Shown here: positions 57,075-64,000 of the stretch, piece after piece | How the letters are laid out: each line of letters opens with the position of its first letter | Numbering within the stretch: position 1 is the first letter of the stretch | From: Taxillus chinensis | Lineage: Eukaryota; Streptophyta; Magnoliopsida; Santalales; Loranthaceae | NCBI GenBank assembly: GCA_023512835.1 | Contig: CM042091.1 | Location: 44,730,284-44,794,283, forward strand | Direction of reading: 5' to 3' | DNA: 64,000 nucleotides | Position numbers and translations under genes: made by a program | The notes under the pieces: model-generated | Database searches by the model: none | Seen by the model: the letters and a program-made list of their open reading frames with translations, nothing else | Told to the model about the DNA's origin: nothing

Positions 57075-57480
57075 CAGTCATTAATTTTAAAAAAGCGGGG
57101 ACCTTTTCTGATGAGCAATTTAACTCTCCGGGTAGCGTTTAATCTGTCTTTTTATTTTTGTTTGCAAAAGAACTGCTATCAATTTTAAAGTAGTTGGGCG
57201 ATGGGTTTTGTGGCTAATCTTACTGTTGACTTTGCGTTTGATTGCTGTAAGTCGAGATTTTGTTTGTCTGTTATATGTTTGTTCACACCCCTTTGAGGAA
57301 CTGTTTTAATTTAAAGTATTGGGCTGATTTTTGTACTCCGAAATTGACTGTAAGGGTTGTTTTGCTTGATATGTTTTTGTTTTTTTTGATATCCGTATGA
57401 AGAAATGTTGGCTATATAAGGTAGAGGATTGATTTTTTTTGACAATGTTTTAGTTTGACTAAGGTCCATGTTTAGCCTCA
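57075..57480 (+). repeat. Degenerate snoRNA-like units between intact copies
   Basis: Four partial relatives follow each other: about 57073-57140 (TTAATTTTAAA...TCTGATGAGCAATTTAACTC), 57165-57235 (GAACTGCTATCAATTTTAAA, GTAGTTGGGCGATG), 57283-57358 (stem-like ACACCCC/GGGTTGT, TATTGGGCTGATT) and 57390-57470 (TATGAAGAAATG, TGACAATG). Each lacks at least one box. They show the cluster grew by repeated tandem duplication and then partly decayed. Confidence 0.6.
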
Positions 57481-57546
57481 CTGCCCTAACCTGTTTGTGC
57501 GTACAAATTTTTATTTGTTTTACCTGTACCTGTTCTGTTTTTATCA

Positions 57547-57626
57547 GCAACCCTATGAAGAACTTTTATTGATTTTAAAGTAGTGGGCTGATGTTTCTTG
57601 ATGAGTAATTTGATTCTGAGGGTTGC
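57547..57626 (+). ncRNA. Box C/D snoRNA, copy 2 (all boxes intact)
   Basis: 80 nt. Terminal stem GCAACCC/GGGTTGC, box C ATGAAGA (57555-57561), D' CTGA (57588-57591), C' TGATGA (57599-57604), D CTGA (57616-57619). Guide regions: TTTTAAAGTAGTGGG before D' and GTAATTTGATT before D. Box spacing fits a C/D snoRNA, which would guide 2'-O-methylation in the nucleolus. Stem, boxes and the D'-side guide are shared with copy 1, so they form one family. Target unassigned. Confidence 0.82.
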
Positions 57627-57819
57627 ATTTGATTACTGTAAATTGCCATTTCTGTTTGATTGTTATATTTTTGTCTACATCCCAATGAAAGTAGTCTTAT
57701 ATTTTTTTTATTTGCACTCCTTTGAATATGTGACCTTGATTTTGGGTTATAGTTAATGCATTGATCATTATTTATTTATTGCTTTTCCATTGGCGTCTTA
57801 TTATTTTTTTCTGTTTTCT

Positions 57820-57893
57820 TATCCCTATGATGATTGCTATGCAAAATAATAGTGGACTGATATCCATTGATGAATTATCCATTCCGAGGGATA
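57820..57893 (+). ncRNA. Box C/D snoRNA, third member
   Basis: 74 nt. Terminal stem TATCCC/GGGATA, canonical box C ATGATGA (57827-57833), D' CTGA (57857-57860), C' TGATGA (57868-57873), D-like CCGA (57884-57887). Guide stretches: AAATAATAGTGGA before D' and ATTATCCATT before D. The middle (AGTGG-CTGAT-...-TTGATGA) matches copies 1 and 2, so it is an older paralogue. CCGA at box D is unusual and is shared with copy 1. Confidence 0.72.
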
Positions 57894-58153
57894 CTCTACA
57901 TTTTTTTGTCTTAGATCTTTACATGCTGACTCAAATTACCAATGTAGTCTAAGGAATTGGGTCCTTTTGTCTTAGTATTGGCAAAATTTGTATTATCCTG
58001 AATTACGTTTCTGAATTTTTTTGGGTTCGTTGAAGGCTATTATTCTGTCTTTTAGGAAGGCATCAGTTTCATTTCTGACTTTGAGGTTTTGTTATTGGCA
58101 AATAATATGCTGTAGCAAGGTACACAATTATGAACATCTAGAATCGGAATTGT

Positions 58154-58185
58154 TTAAAGTCTTAAAGTCTTAAAGTCTTAAAGTC
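58154..58185. repeat. TTAAAGTC x4 tandem repeat
   Basis: Four exact 8-bp units. Confidence 0.95.
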
Positions 58186-58364
58186 TTTTTCCAACCCGCC
58201 TTAGGTTTCAAGTTTTGGATTTAAAATTGTTCGATTGCTTTATCTCTAATCACCTTCTTGGTGGTTTTAATTAAATGTGACTTTCTCTAAATTATTGGTT
58301 GCTTTTCCGTTTGCTCCATATGTCTCTATCTCACAGGCACTCCGTCAGTATACTTTTTTGTTTT

Positions 58365-58440
58365 GCTATCCCTGTAAAGTTTGGTATGCAGCAAAATCAA
58401 AGTACTGGACTGATATCCGATGACAATGGAATTTTTTTCC
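58365..58440 (+). ncRNA. Degenerate snoRNA-like unit
   Basis: TATCCCTGTAAAGTTTGG then GTACTGGACTGATATCCGAT and GACAATGG follow the third snoRNA closely, but box C is lost (TGTAAAG) and no D box or closing stem is present. Confidence 0.45.
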
Positions 58441-58524
58441 TGCCTGTTATTGAATTGGGATTTTTCATGGATGTTCTTGAGTTCCTTTTTCAATTACTGT
58501 GACAATTTTTTGTGTTGGAATGCA

Positions 58525-60340
58525 GGGCCGTGGGCTGGCAGGGGTGCTGTTGCAACGTAGGGGCGGGGCGGCCGTCACAACAAAACAGATCCGGTGTCCC
58601 AACTCAGGGTGGGCCATCGTCGGACTGGCAGGGGGAAGGGCGTTGCCGGATTGGCAGGAGAGGGGTGTTCCGGACTGACACGAATGGCCAGATAACAGAA
58701 AACAAAAATTGAAAATATTCAAAATGTGATTTTATTTTTTTTCATTTGTAAATAATTTATTTTTGAAAATCAAAAATGAAAACAGTCACCAAACATGTGA
58801 AGATAACTGTTTTTTACATTTAAAAAACAGATTTTAAACATTACTACCAAATTATTTTGCAGCTTGTTGGTGGTGTGTACTAACCACACCAAACTATATT
58901 ACTCTATAATGTTCTCTGCAAGAAGTGTGTCAGACAACACCGCCTTTGCAGTTCAATGACGCATGTAACTTATAAAACTCGAGTTTTGTTTGCTAGTGTT
59001 CGATGTGGGAGCAGGCAAGGTGCGAGAGACAAGGCCCACGGGTTAGAGTCAGGGATTATTTGACACAGTCACAACCAATTACGTATGGCAATCCCAGCCT
59101 GCCTCATTCCAAGATATTTTTTTTTTCCCGTTCCGTCTTGTCTCGATGAAATAACGGAGCGGTTATGGTTATTGGCTGCCTTGTCATGATCTGGTATTTT
59201 AATAGATTTTTTAACACTTTTGTTTTTAAATATCTGTCCTGATTCATCCTGTCCTGACCCACTATACTCATTAGTCCCACCTCGTTCCGACTTGAACTTA
59301 TCTGGGGCAAGTTTGAGTCACTCATTATCCACTGTTGCCATCCCTAATAACCATAAAGGTAAATCTTAATGATAATAGTAAAAAAAGTATAAGAAAATTC
59401 GATAAAATAAAATTATTTTTGAAAATAATATTTTTTTAAAATAATACATTTAGATAATTTTAAATTATTTATAAATATTATAGATTTATTTGAATTTATA
59501 ATTTTAAAAATAATTTTATGTTAAGAATAATTACAGCTTAAATTTCATGTATTAGATATCTATTTTATTTTTTAAAAAAATTAATTGTTATATAAAATAT
59601 CATATTAATATTTTAAAGTAGATGTGTTAAAAGATGTTGAATATATTTTTATCTTTGAACCTTTTAAATGAAAATAACATAAAATATTTTTAAAAAAAAC
59701 AGACGTAAAATAAAGCCCCACAACCAACATGACCTTAATTTGCTATTAATTTGTTATGGACTTGAACTCTCTATTTTGTGTTGGATTATAGGAGAAAATA
59801 TTAAGGCAAAAACCTAAAGTTTTATATGAATTTATATAATTTAGTTTACTGTTTTTGAAAATTGTATTTAAAAATATTGAATATTGTATATTTTATTTCA
59901 AATTAAAAACACGTTTTTGTTTGGTGTATGTTTTTGTAAAAAGTATTCTTTTTCACGCTGAATATCTAGCAATGGCAGTGGCGGAGAGATTTGACGGCGA
60001 CATTGGTGGGTGGGGAGGTCATGTCGAGCAGAGGGGGAGGTTGTGTGGTCGTAGCAGAGGGTCGTCGGTTGGAAGGGGGTTGCGCATAGAGGGTGGCTCG
60101 TAGCGAGAGTCGCACACAGTAGGGGTGGTCGTCGCTTGGTTATTGGGGAGGGGGAACGTGCCGGGGGTGGCCTTGTTGAGTGGCGGGGAAAGACGTGGTG
60201 TTGCAGCGTTCACCGTCGCAGTAGGGGGGTGATGCTGTGGCCTTGGTAGCAGCGGGGTAGGTCACCAACGTTGGGGGCGGCAGTGGGGGGTGTTGGGCTT
60301 AGTGCATGGTGCGATGGGGCTTACCAAAAACACTCAAAAC
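58525..60340. other. GC-rich islands and AT-rich spacers, no gene
   Basis: Two G-rich stretches (58525-58680 and 59970-60310) stand out from AT-rich surroundings. The open frames there are low-complexity Gly/Arg translations. Flanks rich in AAAACAGAAAAC / TGTTTTT words resemble the edges of Mutator-type elements, but no terminal repeats were matched. Confidence 0.35.
59084..59345. mobile_element. Probable MITE, about 260 bp
   Basis: The left TATGGCAATCCC and right GTTGCCATCCCT are partly inverted (ATGGCAA/TTGCCAT), as in the GGGATGGCAAC group of small hAT-like elements. The body contains the usual short pyrimidine-rich words. No target duplication was confirmed. Confidence 0.4.
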
Positions 60341-61587
60341 ACTTTAAAAACATCTTAAAGAGGTTTTCATTTGTCTTTTCTCAAAACCTCTTGTTTTTAG
60401 AAAATAAAAAGCAAACACGCTCCAATGGCTTTATTGGTCAACGCTAATATCAACTTTTACTTTTTTTCTTGTTAGGGGTGAAGTTCTACATCCTCAAATG
60501 GCTTCTCATTCTTCACGACAAGTTTTAAAGATTTTTCTGCACAAGTATATCGTTGAAATGTCTATCCAAGCAGCTAATATCATAGAAAATAAGTTTCTAT
60601 ATACCCATGCAACATTGGTCCTAGCGATCAAGATTGGAAAACAATAAATGCATAGGGTCTTATTATTAACAATGTATTTTATATTCAATTTCTATTTTTT
60701 GCACCTTTGATATCTCATACTAATATTAGCTTTTAGGGGCAATCTTTCATTACGAAACATAACAGACAACTAGACATTACCTAAGCATTACAATAAATAA
60801 AATGAAAGAACCAGCTTTGTGTGGCTTAAGGTTCAAATACATGGCACACGTTACTTGTCCCTGGTCTTTTTTTCTACCACGAGTTAGGCACTAGTTGGTG
60901 AAGCCACTGGTAATTACTTACCAATAACACCATACTCCCACTTCTTCCTACACGGAGATTCCATCCTACTTCATCATCTATATCATGGAAGGCACAAAGT
61001 AATCAAAAATAGGTGGGGAATGTAGGATAGGCTGCCATGCCAAACGAGGGATCATTAAAAGTTGACAAGTTATGAAACTGTTTATTCTTTTTTCTTAAAA
61101 AAAACTTTGTTATATTCAATTTGGTATGAAATTTTTGACCAATTTTATCAAATTCACTATTGTATTAAATTTACTGTGAGAGTTTTTGAACAATTTTTAT
61201 GAATTCAGATTGTGCACAAACAAGATTGTCATTAGATTTTAAATCTTATTTAGAATAGTAAGGTTTTGATTAATAATTTGTTTCAGGAACTACACAATTT
61301 TGATATTTTTTAAATATAATTATAAATGAAAATGACTCTAAAAATTGCCTTGCATAAAATTTTATTTTTAAACCTTATACTAAATTTTATTTTATTTTAA
61401 ACCTTATAAATTTATGAAAATTTTACGTAAATTTTGGTATTTACGTTTTATAGTTTATACTAAACTAATAAATTAGTTAAAAACTGATATATAATTTAAA
61501 TAATAAATAGATATCTCATAACAAATAATTCAAATGATATAAATTCCAAGCCGACTTTTGACCCTACAGTTATAAAAACAAGTTAAC
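60341..61587. other. Non-coding AT-rich region
   Basis: No gene, RNA or repeat boundary is recognised. Confidence 0.4.
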
Positions 61588-61591
61588 AAAA
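61588..61591 (-). terminator. Pol III terminator of tRNA-Phe
   Basis: AAAA on the plus strand gives T4 five bases past the tRNA 3' end. Confidence 0.7.
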
Positions 61592-61596
61592 CGAGT

Positions 61597-61621
61597 TGCG
61601 GTGAGCGTGGATCGAACACGC

Positions 61622-61664
<43 letters not shown>

Positions 61665-61669
61665 CCCGC
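61597..61669 (-). tRNA. tRNA-Phe(GAA)
   Basis: 73 nt on the minus strand beginning GCGGGGATAGCTCAG. Anticodon stem-loop CAGACTGAAGATCTG with GAA; T-arm GCGTGTTCGATCCACGC; 3' end TCACCGCA. As far as I recall it matches the common plant nuclear tRNA-Phe, including the mismatch at the fifth acceptor pair. No intron. Confidence 0.96.
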
Positions 61670-61670
61670 A

Positions 61671-64000
61671 TATAGACGTTTGTTTCCATTTACTTATTTA
61701 ACGTTCCTTTATCTCAAAAATCGTAAAATTTGACCAGGTTAGTTTTGATATCACATCCGGATGAACTGTCGAAGTCAATGTTGCTTGCTTACCGGTTTGA
61801 TACAAATACCCGAAATTAACTCCCATCATTTAAGTTTTTTACAATTTTTTTTCACAAATATTTTATTCTTAATCTAGTTTTGCTCTTCGTGTTGTTGCCA
61901 TTCAATTATCGTAATAAAATTATTAACTAATGTTGAAAATATAAATTACATTTTATATTTATTGTATTATATAAAAACATGAGTTTATAATATTTAATTA
62001 TTCATAAATATCCTCAGTAAAAATAAATTTAAAATTAGATATTATGTTTTTCATGGATTTTACTCTTAAAATTTATATTTATTTGATAATTTGCTTTTGA
62101 ACCAATATTTTAATATTTTTGCAGTAAATATCCTTCAAAACATTATTTCAAACATTATATAATAACAAGAGATACATTAAAAAAAGGATAAAAAAACATA
62201 CTAGGATTCATCATCATTGTTCGCATAACCAAGGACTCCCAACTTTTGCATCTATTTATGATCTAAAATTCAACTTTAAATTGTAATTAATATACTGACA
62301 AATGAGCTTGCCTCTCAATTGCATTCATGTAAGGGACACCTAGTGCTAAGAGCAAGTGACGTTGGTCAATAACCAAAATGATAATGGTACTTATGTTTTA
62401 TCTAGGTCAAAGCCGGGAATTAACTTTAAAAACTAATTGTCAATTAAATTAGGGGTGGTTGTTGATGCAATGCTTTCCAGTAAATTTTAATGCCTTATTA
62501 AAATAGTCATTACTCCTTAATAATTTAATCAATTTGTGTTTGACAATTAAAAAGTGATTAACACATAAGTCTGGGCATATGAGGCGATGATGAGCATAAA
62601 AGATTAAATTTTACATGGATTGGTATTTTGGAGGTGAGGTATATGGATTATTTTAAAAGATTATGAAATTTCATTGTAGTATAAGTAATTTTACAGGTGG
62701 ATAGAATTTTTAAATTTATGAATCTATTACCAAACTAAAATTCCATATTTAGAGTAGATATCTCTTGCTAAGTTTTGATTGCTTGAAATATCCTATCTTA
62801 TTATTAATTTTATTTTTCTAATAGATTTTATTTTTATCTTATATGTTCATCTCAATATGTAACAACCTTTGCTCATTAGTCATCTTTTCGTTGTAATGGT
62901 TTTTTTTTCATTTGTGTTTTAAAGTTTTTTTTATTGAATATATGATATTATAAAAAGTAATTAAAGTCTTACTCATGTTTTTAATATTGTTTTGTTTGGG
63001 GAGAATCATGCATCAATATCCAAGTGAGCAACAATTCTTTTTTTTTTTTTTTTGACTATCTCGGAGAGCTGTTTGTCCCACAAAGAAAAGATGGTGATTT
63101 GTTTTGTTCTTCAAAGCTGTTTGTCGCACTTTGGACTGATGATGTTGCTTTGTTTGTTAAAGCTAATTTGTTTGTAAGTGATTTATATTAACATATTAAA
63201 ATAAGTTGTTGAACGTTTACTACAATGGACACTTGTGATACATCCCATGTTTTTTAAAAATAAAACTAAAAATATATTTAAAATAAAAATAAATGTGAAA
63301 CCAATTAAAATATTTAAAACTATACTCATTAACTTTTAGGAAAAATTATCTATTCTAATAATTCATTGTTCTTATATTCCATAAAATAAGTAAAAATTCT
63401 TTTTTCATAGGTATTAATTTCGGGCGTTATTAAGATGTTTATCCTTTCTCACATATAGATCAGTTTTTAAACCGTAAACCACACAATAAATGGAAAATCA
63501 CACCTTATTTAGTTAATGACGACTCTAAAATTTTTAAATTAATTTTTTATATAAAAATAAGATCGGTTTGAGCACATAGTTATAATGACTCTATGACTAC
63601 TATTACTTTGAATGATTAAATAAAGAGTCTTGGGTGACGACACTCTTTAAAATGAAGAATAATCATAACTATATAAGAGAATTGAGAGCATTACCAATGG
63701 CTTCATTAAGCCAATACAAAAATTTGGAGAAAAAAATTATTTTTTCATGAATTTAAAATTTTTTATCAAATGTTCATATCAAATTCATAAAAAAAAACTC
63801 ACTTTTTTATAAATTTTACCAGCGTCGACCCCCCTCTCTTCCTTGTAAAATTGTATATAACCATAATAGTATTGAGAATAATCAAAACAATAGTCTTGAG
63901 GACTGATCTATGCCACCGAGGTTGAGCCACTGATCACACTCCAATTTACATGTCAATAAATGGCAAACTATCTTTATACAAAATTACAGCTTTGGAGTGA
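61671..64000. other. Non-coding AT-rich region
   Basis: No coding or RNA gene is recognised. T-runs (such as 63038-63053) and A+T tracts only. Confidence 0.45.

Noticed and set aside
59855..60213. Open frames in the G-rich island
   Set aside because: Gly/Arg-rich translations typical of GC-rich non-coding DNA; no start context or motif.

Overview
The window looks like nuclear DNA from a flowering plant, most likely a eudicot. It is AT-rich and dominated by plant-type transposable elements. It carries a plastid lipid desaturase gene of the FAD4 family, plant initiator tRNA-Met genes (A1-U72 pair, A54) and a plant tRNA-Phe. I cannot name the species.

Host genes are few: an apparently intact single-exon FAD4-like gene (30062-30991, +), two tRNA-iMet genes (33362-33433 and 56434-56505, +), a tRNA-Phe(GAA) (61597-61669, -), and a small cluster of box C/D snoRNA genes (56925-57893, +) behind a telo-box-rich promoter-like stretch. 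A possible last exon of an unknown gene lies at 32987-33049 (-), and a scrap of a UDP-glycosyltransferase at 2440-2658 (+).

Left third. A broken PIF/Harbinger transposase (946-2246, -) and the UGT scrap come first. Then a solo LTR of Gypsy family B (4314-15727, target duplication ATTTA) is split by a complete but coding-dead Ty3/Gypsy chromovirus, family A (4691-13569, target duplication CATGT, LTRs of about 1.72 kb). A second, diverged family-A solo LTR follows (15874-17589). From 18.1 to 21.7 kb there are LTR fragments of two further kinds.

Middle. A ZMYM/TTF-type hAT transposase pseudogene (26918-29369, +) lies behind a degraded duplication of its 5' region. FAD4 follows, then a tRNA-iMet with the decayed half of a tRNA-snoRNA segmental duplication (33.36-34.96 kb).

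Right-centre, 36.0-53.0 kb, is a four-level nest whose junctions can mostly be read to the base. A small terminal-repeat element (36020-52998) holds a second hAT (36043-52580). That hAT holds a family-B Gypsy element (36271-49905, target duplication GATTG) whose internal region has no recognisable coding sequence. Its left LTR holds a Ty1/Copia element (38120-44467, target duplication TTATG).

Right end. A Copia gag remnant, another terminal-repeat element and a third related LTR (54696-56184) precede the better-preserved tRNA-iMet and snoRNA cluster. The last 6 kb is mostly AT-rich non-coding DNA with tRNA-Phe.

The most interesting items are: the snoRNA cluster and its decayed duplicate 23 kb away; the paired, compensating change in the T-stem of the duplicate tRNA; an LTR apparently lengthened by a shift to an upstream polypurine tract; a Copia insertion with LTRs of unequal length but intact target duplications; and an array of five CACGTG motifs in the family-A LTRs. 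Long G or C runs sit next to several frame breaks and may be consensus errors.
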